Positions 34,343 through 43,243 of a stretch of DNA of 64,000 nt are shown here, piece after piece; position 1 is the stretch's first letter; each line of letters begins with the position of its first letter. The DNA comes from Caloramator sp. E03. Lineage in GTDB: Bacteria; Bacillota; Clostridia; Clostridiales; Caloramatoraceae. A program made the translations under genes and the position numbers. Under the pieces are notes generated by a model. The model was not told where the DNA came from. It searched no databases and was given only the letters and a program-made list of their open reading frames with translations. Where the stretch lies: positions 558,001 through 622,000 of the forward strand of contig NZ_CP040093.1 in the NCBI RefSeq assembly GCF_006016075.1, given 5' to 3'.

Positions 34343-34382
34343 ATATTAACGCCACAATTAATCCAACTGTGGCGCTAATATT
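34343..34382. terminator. Bidirectional terminator between the ymaF-like gene and sodC
   Basis: AATATTAACGCCACA and TGTGGCGCTAATATT form a long stem with a single mismatch and a loop of about ten bases, followed by T-rich sequence. Both genes converge here. Confidence 0.85.
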
Positions 34383-34387
34383 TTTTA

Positions 34388-34951
34388 CTACATTTCTTTT
34401 ATTATACCACATCCGAGCCTTCTTCCTGATGCACCAGTAGGCTGTGTCCTATAATCATCAGGGCTTTCATGTATTATTATCGTCTTTCCAATTATATCTG
34501 CAACTTTAAATTTATTAGTAAAGAAGCTCATATTTGCAATACCATCGTTTGAAAATAAAACAGGAAAATCTCCTGCATGATTTCCATGTGGCTGATTCCA
34601 AGGGTTATAGTGTCCACCTGCTAAAGCAAAAGGGTTATTTACATCTCCAACATCACAATTTCCTAATTCATGAATATGAAACCCATGAGGACCTACCTGT
34701 GGCATATTATCTTTAGCTGGCCTAAATTCCGGCAAACCTGAAATATCAACATAAACCATTGTACCTCCTAAAACTTCCCTAAAGTAAACATATCCATCAA
34801 GATTGGGTGCAAGAGGTCCACCTTTAATATGGGCATAAGCTTTTTTAGCATAGTACTGATCTGTATACCCGATACTTCTAAAATAGCAACTGCAACAATT
34901 CATCGAATCAAATATGCTTTTATTTTCAAAATTAGGAACATAAGATAACAC
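34388..34951 (-). CDS. sodC: Cu/Zn superoxide dismutase
   Basis: The enzyme dismutates superoxide. The active site looks complete. Copper ligands are H92 and H94 ('GFHIHE'), bridging H114 ('GGHYNP') and H161; zinc ligands are H122, H125 and D128; the disulfide pair is C99/C181; the guiding arginine is in 'GASGRRLGCG'. Unlike most bacterial forms there is no signal peptide, but an N-terminal 'NCCSCYF' cysteine cluster of unknown role. The start is GTG 34951 with GGAGGT upstream. A cytoplasmic Cu/Zn enzyme in an apparent strict anaerobe, next to a His-rich protein, is uncommon. Confidence 0.9.
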   Translation of the reverse strand: MLSYVPNFENKSIFDSMNCCSCYFRSIGYTDQYYAKKAYAHIKGGPLAPNLDGYVYFREVLGGTMVYVDISGLPEFRPAKDNMPQVGPHGFHIHELGNCDVGDVNNPFALAGGHYNPWNQPHGNHAGDFPVLFSNDGIANMSFFTNKFKVADIIGKTIIIHESPDDYRTQPTGASGRRLGCGIIKEM

Positions 34952-35033
34952 TATTATACCTCCATTAAATAATTATACACATCAGTTTATTATATGCTTT
35001 AAAGCCATGAAGGTGAATATTTAATTATTTTTT

Positions 35034-36266
35034 CTATTGTGCTGCATTATAACCTGCAACATAACCAGATGACCAAGCCCATTGAAGATTAAATCCTCCA
35101 CAATCCCCATCTATGTCAAGTATCTCCCCTGCAAAATAAAGATTTGGTACAATCTTTGATTCCAAAGTTTTAGGATTTATATCTGAAACATCAATACCTC
35201 CTGCAGTAACCTGTGCTTCTGTCCATGATTGTGTTCCTATTATCTCCAATTTCAAAGATTTCATTATTTTTACAATAGAACTTATATAATTCTCATTTAA
35301 ATCCCCACATCTTATATGTATATCTTTAATATCAGCCAACTTTAATATTACAGGTATCATCTTTTTATTTATAAGACCAACAAAACTAAAATCAATAGGT
35401 TTATAAGGAGATGATTTTATTCTTTTTATTATGATTTCTTCTAACCTATCACTTTCAAAGTCTGGAAACATATCCACTACAATAAAAGGCTTTTTTGATT
35501 TATTAATATTTTCTACAGCAGTCCTACTTAGCTGAAGAATAGGGGGGCCTGAAATACCATAGTCAGTATAGAGAATTTCTCCTTTTTCCTTTTTAAGCAC
35601 TTTATTATCTACCTCAATAGAAGCTTCTCCTTCAAACTTTACTCCTTTAATTGCTTTTAAAAACGGAGCATTAAGCCTTAATTGAACAAGAGCTGGAGAT
35701 GGCTCTATTATTTTATGCCCTAACGCAGCTGCAATATCATATCCACTTCCATTTGAGCCAAGGTTAGGACTTGCCTTCCCTCCTGTTGCAACTATTACGG
35801 AATTAGCATTAAAGTTTCTGCCATCTTTTGTTATAATGACAAAGCCTCCTTTAACAGGCTTAATCTGTTTAACTTCTGTATCACAAACTTCTTTCACATT
35901 AAGTCTTTCTATTTCATATCTTAAAACATCAAGTACACTTGAAGCCTGAAAGCTATAAGGATATACTTTCCCATCATCCTGAATACTGCACATAATCCCA
36001 ATTTCTTCAAAAAAATCCATGGTTTTATTTACATCAAATTGAGAATAAGCTCCATAAAAAAACTTAGGATTTTTACCATGATATCTACTTATGTCTATAT
36101 ACATATTTGTGAGGTTACATCTACCATTTCCAGTTGCAAGTATTTTTTTCCCAACTCTGTTCATTCTCTCTAATATAAAAACTTCAGCCCCTTCTCTCGC
36201 TGCCGTAATTGACGCAACAAGACCAGCTGCTCCTCCTCCAATTACTGCTACTGTTTTTCCACCCAT
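35034..36266 (-). CDS. HI0933/BaiN-family FAD-dependent oxidoreductase
   Basis: This 410-residue flavoprotein begins with the FAD-binding motif 'VAVIGGGAAGLVASITAAREGAEVFILE', followed by the family signature 'VGKKILATGNGRCNLTN'. The C-terminal FAD segment is 'PNLYFAGEILDIDGDCGGFNLQWAWSSGYVAG'. Members are annotated as aminoacetone oxidase-like or BaiN-type reductases; the physiological substrate is mostly unknown. It is preceded by GAAGGGA and stands between sodC and glyA on the same strand, about 80 bp from each. The intergenic spacers hold no strong terminator on its 3' side. Confidence 0.88.
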   Translation of the reverse strand: MGGKTVAVIGGGAAGLVASITAAREGAEVFILERMNRVGKKILATGNGRCNLTNMYIDISRYHGKNPKFFYGAYSQFDVNKTMDFFEEIGIMCSIQDDGKVYPYSFQASSVLDVLRYEIERLNVKEVCDTEVKQIKPVKGGFVIITKDGRNFNANSVIVATGGKASPNLGSNGSGYDIAAALGHKIIEPSPALVQLRLNAPFLKAIKGVKFEGEASIEVDNKVLKKEKGEILYTDYGISGPPILQLSRTAVENINKSKKPFIVVDMFPDFESDRLEEIIIKRIKSSPYKPIDFSFVGLINKKMIPVILKLADIKDIHIRCGDLNENYISSIVKIMKSLKLEIIGTQSWTEAQVTAGGIDVSDINPKTLESKIVPNLYFAGEILDIDGDCGGFNLQWAWSSGYVAGYNAAQ

Positions 36267-36323
36267 ATAAATCTTCCCTTCAAGATAATTTAAAAATATT
36301 ATATCATTTTTATAAAAATATTA

Positions 36324-36345
36324 AACCTCCGGATAACCGGAGGTT
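36324..36345 (-). terminator. Terminator of glyA
   Basis: AACCTCCGG-ATAA-CCGGAGGTT forms a perfect nine-pair hairpin 5 bp after the glyA stop. On the minus strand it is followed by a moderately T-rich stretch. Confidence 0.75.
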
Positions 36346-36349
36346 CATA

Positions 36350-37585
36350 TCAATCCTTATAAATTGGAAAACTTTCACAAATTTTCTTTACCCTGTCCCT
36401 TGCAGGTTTTAAATCCTTATCTCTATTTTCAATTACCCAATTTATAATATCTGCAATTGCAATCATCTCTTCTTTTCCAAATCCTCTTGTAGTAACAGCA
36501 GGAGTTCCAATCCTTATTCCACTTGTTACAAAAGGGCTTTCAGGATCAAATGGAATCGTATTCTTGTTTACAGTAATTCCTACTTCATCAAGAATATGCT
36601 CTGCATCTTTACCTGTTATATTTTTATTTCTCAAATCAATTAACATAAGATGATTATCAGTTCCACCAGATACAAGTTTAAAATCTCTATCCATTAATGC
36701 TTTGGCAAGAGTTTTAGCATTTTCTAATACTTTCTTTTGATATTCCTTAAATTCATCTGCCATAGCTTCCTTAAAGCAAACAGCTTTTGCAGCTATAACG
36801 TGTTCCAGTGGCCCTCCTTGTATTCCTGGAAATATGCTTTTGTCTATAGCCTTTGCATACTTTTCTTTACAAAGTATAGCTCCACCTCTTGGTCCTCTCA
36901 GTGTCTTGTGAGTAGTTGTTGTTACAAAATCTGCATACTCTACAGGATTTGGATGCAGTCCTGCTGCAACAAGACCTGCAATATGAGCCATATCAACCAT
37001 CATATAGCATGAAACTTCATCGCATATTTCCCTAATTCTTTTAAAATCAATAATTCTTGGGTATGCACTTGCGCCTGATACTATCATCTTCGGCTTTTCC
37101 TTTAAAGCCATCTTTCTCAATTCATCGTAATCTATGTATCCCTCTTCATTAACTCCATAGGAAATGAAGTTATAAAGCTTACCAGAGAAATTAACTGGAC
37201 TTCCATGGGTTAAATGTCCTCCATGGGAAAGATTCATTCCAAGTACTTTATCACCTGGTTCAAGAACAGTAAAATAAACTCCCATATTTGCCTGTGAGCC
37301 CGAATGAGGCTGAACGTTGGCATGTTCTGCATTAAATAATTTTTTTAATCTTTCTCTTGCAAGGTCTTCAACGACATCGACATATTCACAGCCACCATAA
37401 TACCTTTTTTTGGGATAACCTTCAGCATATTTATTTGTTAGCTGTGAACCCTGTGCTTCCATAACTGCCTTACTTGTAAAGTTTTCGGAAGCAATTAGCT
37501 CAATTTTATTCTGTTGCCTACTCATTTCATTTAGGATAGCTTCATAGATTTCGCTATCTATTTTTCTTATGTTTTCCAACCCCAT
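36350..37585 (-). CDS. glyA: Serine hydroxymethyltransferase
   Basis: GlyA interconverts serine and glycine with tetrahydrofolate, feeding one-carbon metabolism. The 411-residue fold-type I PLP enzyme has '[20 protein letters not shown]' at the N-terminus, the PLP lysine in '[15 protein letters not shown]' near residue 226 and '[12 protein letters not shown]' for cofactor phosphate. Length is standard. AAAGGAAGTG precedes the ATG. It has its own consensus-like promoter and terminator. No glycine or tetrahydrofolate riboswitch was found upstream. Confidence 0.97.
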   Translation of the reverse strand: MGLENIRKIDSEIYEAILNEMSRQQNKIELIASENFTSKAVMEAQGSQLTNKYAEGYPKKRYYGGCEYVDVVEDLARERLKKLFNAEHANVQPHSGSQANMGVYFTVLEPGDKVLGMNLSHGGHLTHGSPVNFSGKLYNFISYGVNEEGYIDYDELRKMALKEKPKMIVSGASAYPRIIDFKRIREICDEVSCYMMVDMAHIAGLVAAGLHPNPVEYADFVTTTTHKTLRGPRGGAILCKEKYAKAIDKSIFPGIQGGPLEHVIAAKAVCFKEAMADEFKEYQKKVLENAKTLAKALMDRDFKLVSGGTDNHLMLIDLRNKNITGKDAEHILDEVGITVNKNTIPFDPESPFVTSGIRIGTPAVTTRGFGKEEMIAIADIINWVIENRDKDLKPARDRVKKICESFPIYKD

Positions 37586-37630
37586 AATGTCACTTCCTTT
37601 TTTCTTATTTTTGTATATTATACAAATTAA

Positions 37631-37659
37631 ATTATAAATATTAAAAGAAAGATTTACAA
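37631..37659 (-). promoter_or_regulatory. Sigma-A promoter of glyA
   Basis: On the minus strand TTGTAA (37659-37654) and TATAAT (37636-37631) are 17 bp apart, about 45 bp before the ATG. Confidence 0.7.
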
Positions 37660-37673
37660 GATTATTATAATAG

Positions 37674-37692
37674 AGGCTGCATACAGCAGCCT
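37674..37692 (-). terminator. Probable terminator after the CsoR-family gene
   Basis: AGGCTGC-N5-GCAGCCT forms a seven-pair GC-rich hairpin 30 bp after the stop. The following sequence (CTATTATAATAATC) is only partly T-rich, so termination may be weak. Confidence 0.55.
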
Positions 37693-37721
37693 GTTAATCT
37701 AATATTGTAACATCATTTTAT

Positions 37722-37985
37722 TTACTTCATAAACTTTATCATCATTTCAATAAGATCATCAATTTTATTCTCTTCAAAATTGCTTTCAACTGCTTTTCTT
37801 ATACAGTTTTTTGAGTAGTTCTCAAGTATAATTCCCCCAACTTTATTCATCGCAGCTCTTACTGCTGCAATCTGTATTAAAATGTCACTACAGCATTCAT
37901 CCTTTTCTATCATCCTTTGTATTCCTTTTACCTGTCCTTCTATTCTTTTTAATCTTTTTATTATATCGTTTTTAGAATATTCCAT
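37722..37985 (-). CDS. CsoR/RcnR/CstR-family repressor lacking the copper histidine
   Basis: The 87-residue all-helical repressor has the family start 'IIKRLKRIEGQVKGIQRMIEK'. The copper sensor CsoR uses Cys, then His 25 residues later, then Cys 29 residues after the first. Here C32 and C61 are 29 residues apart, but the position of the histidine is Y57. That Cys-Cys pattern is the one of CstR, which senses persulfides. C31 is an extra cysteine. GAGGTG precedes the ATG, 16 bp after tcdA, with which it is probably co-transcribed. Its target operator was not found. Confidence 0.85.
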   Translation of the reverse strand: MEYSKNDIIKRLKRIEGQVKGIQRMIEKDECCSDILIQIAAVRAAMNKVGGIILENYSKNCIRKAVESNFEENKIDDLIEMMIKFMK

Positions 37986-38001
37986 TTTAACACCTCTAAT
38001 A

Positions 38002-38730
38002 TTATTTTATCAAATCTTTTACAACTTCACCAGCAATAATAAGCCCTGCAACCGAAGGTACAAAGGATATACTCCCTATTATTTTTCTTTTTTTGATTAC
38101 GGTATCTTCTTTTTCATCAGAGGATATCATTATATCTTTTGGTTTTATAGGGGGTTCCTTTGAATATACTACCTTTAACCTTTCAACTCTTCTTTTTTTA
38201 AGTTCCTGTCTAAGTACCTTTGCAAGAGGGCACACACTTGTTTTATAAATATCTGACACTTCAAATTTTGTAGGATCTAGCTTATTTCCAGCTCCTAAGC
38301 TACTTATTATTGGGATATTCATATTAGTGCACTTTACAATCAAATCAATTTTAGATGATACAGTATCTATAGCATCAACAACATAATCATAGTCTAAACT
38401 CAAAAGCTCTTTTGAAGTATCTTCATTATAAAAATTCTTATATGTAACAACCTCAGCATCAGGATTTATATCTAATATTCTACTTGCCATCACTTCAACC
38501 TTAGGCATTCCTATTGTTTTTGTAGTCGCATGGATTTGCCTATTAATGTTTGTTGGGCATATATTATCTGCATCAATAAGCACTAACTTTCCAACATTAC
38601 ATCTTGCAAGAGCCTCAACTACAAATGAACCTACTCCTCCAATACCAAATACTGCAACTGTGCAATTTTTAAGTTTATCCATTGCTTCCTTGCCAATTAA
38701 TATTTCAGTTCTTAAAAATGGATTAACCAT
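38002..38730 (-). CDS. tcdA: tRNA threonylcarbamoyladenosine dehydratase
   Basis: TcdA (YgdL/YrvM) is an E1-like enzyme that cyclises t6A37 of tRNA to ct6A with ATP. The 242 residues have the adenylation fold 'AVFGIGGVGSFVVEALARCNVGKLVLIDADNI'-like start (about residues 27-58), then 'NINRQIHATTKTIGMPKVEVM' and the catalytic cysteine region 'DAIDTVSSKIDLI'. TTGGAGGAA precedes the ATG. A 6S RNA gene lies immediately upstream on the same strand, the same order as bsrA-yrvM in Bacillus subtilis. Confidence 0.93.
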   Translation of the reverse strand: MVNPFLRTEILIGKEAMDKLKNCTVAVFGIGGVGSFVVEALARCNVGKLVLIDADNICPTNINRQIHATTKTIGMPKVEVMASRILDINPDAEVVTYKNFYNEDTSKELLSLDYDYVVDAIDTVSSKIDLIVKCTNMNIPIISSLGAGNKLDPTKFEVSDIYKTSVCPLAKVLRQELKKRRVERLKVVYSKEPPIKPKDIMISSDEKEDTVIKKRKIIGSISFVPSVAGLIIAGEVVKDLIK

Positions 38731-38757
38731 AAAATTCCTCCAAAAATCTATTTAAAA

Positions 38758-38932
38758 ATACCCGCCGTATCGTTAGATGGATTGAATGAACCTGCTCCCA
38801 GCAGGTGGGTGTCCTCCCTGATGCTTCTTGTTACCTTAAATTAAGGCCTACATTCCACATCAGGAGACCGGGCTCCCTTTGTATTAGTGTTGGCTCATAC
38901 AAAGTCCATCCTATCGAATACAGCAGGCACTA
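38758..38932 (-). ncRNA. ssrS: 6S RNA
   Basis: On the minus strand a transcript of about 175 bases can close by a long terminal stem: CCTGCTGTAT...GATGGA at the 5' end pairs with TCCATCTAACGATACGGCGGG-type sequence at 38761-38781, with few bulges. Internal short stems with unpaired middles (GGAGCCCGGTCTCC, CACCTGCTGGGAGCAGGT) give the rod-with-bubble shape typical of 6S RNA, which sequesters sigma-70 family RNA polymerase. A T-rich run follows. The place directly before tcdA matches B. subtilis bsrA. A near-consensus promoter precedes it. Called from structure and synteny, not from a covariance search. Confidence 0.75.
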
Positions 38933-38941
38933 TTTATATTT

Positions 38942-38970
38942 AATATAGCACCATACATCATTTTTATCAA
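38942..38970 (-). promoter_or_regulatory. Promoter of the 6S RNA gene
   Basis: On the minus strand TTGATA (38970-38965) and TATATT (38947-38942) are exactly 17 bp apart, placing the start of transcription at about 38935, where the terminal stem begins. The gap 38971-39120 is AT-rich and otherwise only carries the promoter region of the plus-strand lipoprotein gene. Confidence 0.7.
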
Positions 38971-39120
38971 TATATATATTTTATTTTATAATTTTTATAT
39001 ATCATTAATCCTTAATTTTTTAATTATTACTTGTGTTTACATAAAAAATTTATAATGAATTTTTAAGATATTGCAATTATAATAATTATATAAGCAATAT
39101 ATTTATACGGAGGATTTTAT

Positions 39121-40605
39121 ATGAAAAAAGCTAAAATTTTATCTACATCTATTATTTTATGTTTACTACTTACTATTATTCCTTCTTGTAAAACAAAAAA
39201 TGTACAATCTAATTTGCCACAGTCCTCGTTAAGCCAACAAAGTCAAAACTCCACAACTAATACAAATAATAATTCCAATAATACAAATTCAAAAGAAGAA
39301 GATAATTCATTAGAAAATCAGGAAAATATAGTTTATATAAGTGCAAATAGCTTAATCGTAAGAGCTGAGGCTAATTATAATGCAAAGGTAATAGACAAGC
39401 TTTTAAAAGGAACAGAAGTTAGAATACTTGAAAATAAAGCAGATGATAAAAAAAATGTTTGGTATAAAATTAGCTATTCAAACAATAGTAAAGAATCAAG
39501 TGGCTGGATTTTGTCAAACTATACAGTTAAAAATAGGACTGATCTTTTAAGCAAAGATTTAAAATCACTTGATTTTAGTCCTCAAAATAAAGTATCAGAG
39601 TATGATAACAACCCAAGAGTAAAAGTTAAAGGAATTTACGTCACTATTTATTCTGCAAGTAATTCAAGAATAGATGAGCTTATTGAAATGACAAAGAGAA
39701 CTAAGATAAATGCTTTTATAATTGACGTAAAAGACGATAAAGGAACTATGCTCTTTCCAACAAAAGCTGCTGAGAAATATGCCCCTGAAGCCAATAAAAA
39801 AGCACCAATTAAAGACATTGCAGCTTTTATGAAAAAGCTTAAAGATAACAATATTTACGCTATTGCAAGAATAGTATCTTTTAAGGATCCAACATATATA
39901 AAAGCTCATCCTGACAGAGCAATTATATATAAAGGTACAAATAAGGTATTTACAAACAAAGATAACCTTGCTTGGGCAACTGCTTATGATAAAGATCTTT
40001 GGGACTACAATATATCAGTTGCAAAGGAGGCAGCAGAGGTTGGATTTAATGAAATTCAATTTGACTATGTACGTTTTCCTGCCTCAAATGGTGGAAAACT
40101 TGATAAAATATTAGATTATAGGAACACTGATAACATACCAAAGCCTTTAGCAATTCAAAATTATTTAAAACTTGCATACAAGGAACTATCCCCTCTTAAG
40201 GTTTATATAGGTGCAGATATATATGGTCTGGTAGGCTCTGTTCCTGATGATATGGCATTAGGCCAATATTTTGAGGCAATAAGTAACGTTGTTGATTATG
40301 TGTGTCCTATGATGTATCCAAGCCACTATGCAAATGGAACATACAAACTTCAAATTCCTGATGCAAAACCCTTTGAAACTATATTTAATTCAGCAAAGGA
40401 CTCAGTTGCAAGAAACAAAAATATTAAAACCCCTGCAATCATAAGGCCATGGATTCAAGATTTCACAGCAACATGGGTTAAAGGTCACATACATTATGGT
40501 GTAAATGAAGTATCAAATGAAATCAAAGCTTTAGAATTAAATGGTATCGATGAATTCATGCTTTGGAATGCAGGAAATAAATACACAGAAGAAGCTGTAA
40601 AATAA
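39121..40605 (+). CDS. Lipoprotein with SH3 domain and DUF4015 glycoside hydrolase-like domain
   Basis: The 494-residue protein has a lipoprotein signal peptide ending 'IIPSC' (lipid cysteine about residue 23) and a Ser/Asn/Gln-rich linker to about residue 65. A bacterial SH3 domain follows at about 70-140 ('SLIVRAEANYNAKVIDKLLKGTEVRI'), then from about 165 a TIM-barrel of the DUF4015 putative glycosidase family. Typical segments are 'VKGIYVTIYSAS', 'FIIDVKDDKGTM', 'EIQFDYVRFP' and 'VCPMMYPSHY'. It is probably anchored outside the cell and acts on wall polysaccharide or another glycan. The ATG has AGGA upstream; a terminator follows. Confidence 0.88.
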   Translation: MKKAKILSTSIILCLLLTIIPSCKTKNVQSNLPQSSLSQQSQNSTTNTNNNSNNTNSKEEDNSLENQENIVYISANSLIVRAEANYNAKVIDKLLKGTEVRILENKADDKKNVWYKISYSNNSKESSGWILSNYTVKNRTDLLSKDLKSLDFSPQNKVSEYDNNPRVKVKGIYVTIYSASNSRIDELIEMTKRTKINAFIIDVKDDKGTMLFPTKAAEKYAPEANKKAPIKDIAAFMKKLKDNNIYAIARIVSFKDPTYIKAHPDRAIIYKGTNKVFTNKDNLAWATAYDKDLWDYNISVAKEAAEVGFNEIQFDYVRFPASNGGKLDKILDYRNTDNIPKPLAIQNYLKLAYKELSPLKVYIGADIYGLVGSVPDDMALGQYFEAISNVVDYVCPMMYPSHYANGTYKLQIPDAKPFETIFNSAKDSVARNKNIKTPAIIRPWIQDFTATWVKGHIHYGVNEVSNEIKALELNGIDEFMLWNAGNKYTEEAVK

Positions 40606-40609
40606 TTTA

Positions 40610-40640
40610 AAGCACCTTGATATTTTAAATCAAGGTGCTT
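40610..40640. terminator. Terminator shared by the lipoprotein gene and the amino acid transporter operon
   Basis: AAGCACCTTGAT and ATCAAGGTGCTT form a twelve-pair stem with a 7-base loop. T-runs on the plus strand make it strong for the lipoprotein gene; it may also stop minus-strand transcription from the ABC operon. Confidence 0.88.
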
Positions 40641-40690
40641 TTATTTTTTATATTTAAACATAATAAAGCTTACCTGAAATTTAAAAATAA

Positions 40691-41422
40691 TTATAGTACC
40701 TTCTCAAGAAAAGCCTTAGTTCTATCCTCTTTAGGATTTGAAAATATAACATCTGGAGTCCCTTCTTCTACAATTTTTCCTCCATCCATAAATATTACTC
40801 TATCAGCAACTTCCCTTGCAAATGCCATTTCATGAGTTACAACTATCATAGTCATACCTTCATTAGCAAGATCTTTCATGACATTTAAAACTTCACCAAC
40901 AAGCTCTGGATCAAGGGCTGAAGTAGGCTCATCAAAAAGCATTATATCGGGATTCATTGCAAGAGCTCTAGCAATAGCAACCCTTTGTTTTTGTCCACCT
41001 GAAAGTTTTGATGGATAATAATCTATTTTATCAGAGAGCCCAACCTTTCCTAATAGCATTTTTGCCCTTTCAATCACAACGTTTTTATCTTCCTTTTTCA
41101 CTGTTATTGGAGCTACTATTACATTTTCTAAAGCAGTCATGTGGGGAAACAGGTTAAAATTTTGAAATACCATTCCCATCTTCATTGTTATTTTTCTAAT
41201 GCTCTTTTTATCATTATAGTTCAGCTTTTCTCCTTCTATTATTATAGTTCCAGAGTCTACCTCTTCAAGATGATTGAGACATCTTAGAAACGTACTTTTA
41301 CCTGAACCTGAAGGACCAATTATTACAAGTACTTCACCTTTTTTTACGTTTATATTAATGTTTTCAAATACAACAAGGTCATCAAATCTTTTTGTTACAT
41401 TTTTAGCCTCTATCATGTACAT
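40691..41422 (-). CDS. Polar amino acid ABC transporter, ATP-binding protein
   Basis: This 243-residue GlnQ-type ATPase has Walker A 'GPSGSGKST', Q-loop '[19 protein letters not shown]', signature 'LSGGQKQR' and Walker B '[14 protein letters not shown]'. It energises uptake with the permease and binding protein encoded upstream in the same operon (spacers of 13 and 30 bp). GGGAGATGG precedes the start. The amino acid transported cannot be told from the ATPase. Confidence 0.93.
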   Translation of the reverse strand: MYMIEAKNVTKRFDDLVVFENININVKKGEVLVIIGPSGSGKSTFLRCLNHLEEVDSGTIIIEGEKLNYNDKKSIRKITMKMGMVFQNFNLFPHMTALENVIVAPITVKKEDKNVVIERAKMLLGKVGLSDKIDYYPSKLSGGQKQRVAIARALAMNPDIMLFDEPTSALDPELVGEVLNVMKDLANEGMTMIVVTHEMAFAREVADRVIFMDGGKIVEEGTPDVIFSNPKEDRTKAFLEKVL

Positions 41423-41435
41423 TGTTCCATCTCCC

Positions 41436-42086
41436 TTAAGAATATCTTGATAATTTCTTCTCGACTGCAGAGAAAATACTTGTAAAAACTGTTGTCATTA
41501 TAAGATACAATATTGCTGCTGTAAAAAGCATCTCTGTATATTTAAAAGTAGCTGAGGATATCTGAACAGCACTTCTCATAAGCTCAACCATTGCTATTGT
41601 AGAAACAAGTGACGTATCCTTTAGCATTGTAATAAATTCATTTCCAACTGGTGGAATAATAACTCTAAAGGTTTGAGGTAGTACTATTTTTTTCATAGTT
41701 TGAAAATAATTAAATCCAAGTGCCTTTGCTGCTTCAAACTGTCCCTTGTCTATAGAAATTATTCCTCCTCTTATTATCTCTGCCATATATGCACCACAGT
41801 TAAGGCTAAGACCTATAACTGCTGCAGTAAAGGGAGACATTGTAATTCCCATCATCGGAAGAGCATAATAGAAGAAAAACAACTGTAATATAAGTGGCGT
41901 ACCTCTAAAAACCCAAATATAAAAGGAAGCAATTCCACTTGTAAATATATTTTTAGTTATCTTTAAAAGTGCAAGTATTACCCCTAAAATTGATCCAAAA
42001 AATAGTGTTATAACTGTTAATTTTATTGTCATGATACTTCCATCAAGTAAATAAGGAAGTTTTCCTATAATAAATTTGATATCCAA
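41436..42086 (-). CDS. Polar amino acid ABC transporter, permease
   Basis: This 216-residue HisM/GlnP-family permease has about five membrane helices. The family signature is '[36 protein letters not shown]', the EAA loop that docks the ATPase, near residues 120-155. Only one permease gene is present, so a homodimer is likely. GGGGGGC lies before the start. Confidence 0.93.
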   Translation of the reverse strand: MDIKFIIGKLPYLLDGSIMTIKLTVITLFFGSILGVILALLKITKNIFTSGIASFYIWVFRGTPLILQLFFFYYALPMMGITMSPFTAAVIGLSLNCGAYMAEIIRGGIISIDKGQFEAAKALGFNYFQTMKKIVLPQTFRVIIPPVGNEFITMLKDTSLVSTIAMVELMRSAVQISSATFKYTEMLFTAAILYLIMTTVFTSIFSAVEKKLSRYS

Positions 42087-42116
42087 TAGTAGCCCCCCTA
42101 ATTTGCTATTTAAAGT

Positions 42117-42983
42117 TTATTTTGAATAGTAGTCAGTTTTAAACCATTTTAAAGATATTTTTGAAAGAGTACCATCAGCCTTTAATTCATCTATTGCCTT
42201 TTGCACTGCTTCCTTAAGTTTTTCATCTTCTTTTCTAAATCCAATTCCAAATGGTTCTTCCATAAGTTTTCCTGGTGATACATACTTGCCTTCTTCAAGT
42301 CCCATATAGTATCTTCCAACCTGGTCATCAGCAACAAGTGCATCTATTCTTCCAGCAGCTAAATCCATAAATGCCTCAGTTATTTTATCATATTTTTTTA
42401 TCTCTTTTGTAACACCTGTTTTTTCTGTAGCAACTTCACCAGTTGAACCAAGTTGAACTCCAACAACTTTTCCTTTTATAGCATCAACACCACTAACTGA
42501 TGAATTTTCCTTCTTTGTTATTATAATTGGACCACCTGATATATATGGCTCACTAAAAGCTATTTCTTTTTTTCTTTCATCTGTTATACTTAATGCAGAT
42601 AAAATCATATCAAACTTTTTTGCTTTTAGAGCTGGAAGTATTCCATCCCATGCAGTTGGAACCCATTCAATATTAACTCCAAGTTTTTTACCTATTGCAT
42701 TTCCTAAATCAATATCAAATCCAACAAGATTATTTTTGTCATCCCTATATTCCATAGGAGGATATGAATCATCAAGCCCTATCATTATTTTACCTGAACT
42801 TTTAATATTATCAGGAAGTAACGCAGCTAAACTATCATTTTTACTTACACTTAATAAAAAGTCTTCTTGTTTTTGTGCGCTATTCGGATTTTTCTCTGTG
42901 TCATTTGAAGACTTGCTACCACACCCAGCAAGAAGACCTGTTAATATAAATACTACCATTGTAAATAATACAACTTTTTTCAA
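42117..42983 (-). CDS. Polar amino acid ABC transporter, substrate-binding lipoprotein
   Basis: This 288-residue family 3 solute-binding protein is exported and lipid-anchored (lipobox 'LLAGC'). Ligand-site segments are 'IGLDDSYPPMEYRDDKNNLVGFDIDL', 'MILSALSITDERKKEIAFSEPY' (the R that binds the alpha-carboxylate) and 'DALVADDQVGRYY'. I prefer the TTG at 42983, giving MKKVVLFTMVV after AAAGG, over ATGs up to 45 bp upstream; this is a judgement. It is the first gene of the transporter operon. Ligand unknown; ornithine, arginine, lysine, glutamine or cystine are possible. Confidence 0.9.
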   Translation of the reverse strand: MKKVVLFTMVVFILTGLLAGCGSKSSNDTEKNPNSAQKQEDFLLSVSKNDSLAALLPDNIKSSGKIMIGLDDSYPPMEYRDDKNNLVGFDIDLGNAIGKKLGVNIEWVPTAWDGILPALKAKKFDMILSALSITDERKKEIAFSEPYISGGPIIITKKENSSVSGVDAIKGKVVGVQLGSTGEVATEKTGVTKEIKKYDKITEAFMDLAAGRIDALVADDQVGRYYMGLEEGKYVSPGKLMEEPFGIGFRKEDEKLKEAVQKAIDELKADGTLSKISLKWFKTDYYSK

Positions 42984-43204
42984 TTCAATCATCCTTTCCA
43001 TTTTTATTATCATCTTATCATTATACATTCATAATTATACTTATTCAATAGTTAATTAAAAAAACATCGCAAAATTTATTATATTATTATTATGTTATGT
43101 TTTTAATGTTAATATTATTTTAAATAAATTAACATTCATAATTCTTATTATTACTTTAATTTATTTAATATTACAATATTATATAGTGCATATTTATAAT
43201 ACAA

Positions 43205-43243
43205 ATAAAAAATAAGGCCACAGAAGTGACCTTATTTTTTATT
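43205..43243 (-). terminator. Terminator overlapping the aspS stop codon
   Basis: On the minus strand AAAAAATAAGGTCAC and GTGGCCTTATTTTTT form a stem with one mismatch, followed by a T-run. The rest of the gap 43029-43204 is AT-rich and shows nothing I can identify. Confidence 0.8.

Noticed and set aside
41436-42983. Assigning ornithine or arginine as transporter substrate
   Set aside because: The binding-protein motifs show only a generic polar amino acid site and the operon is 24 kb from the ornithine genes.
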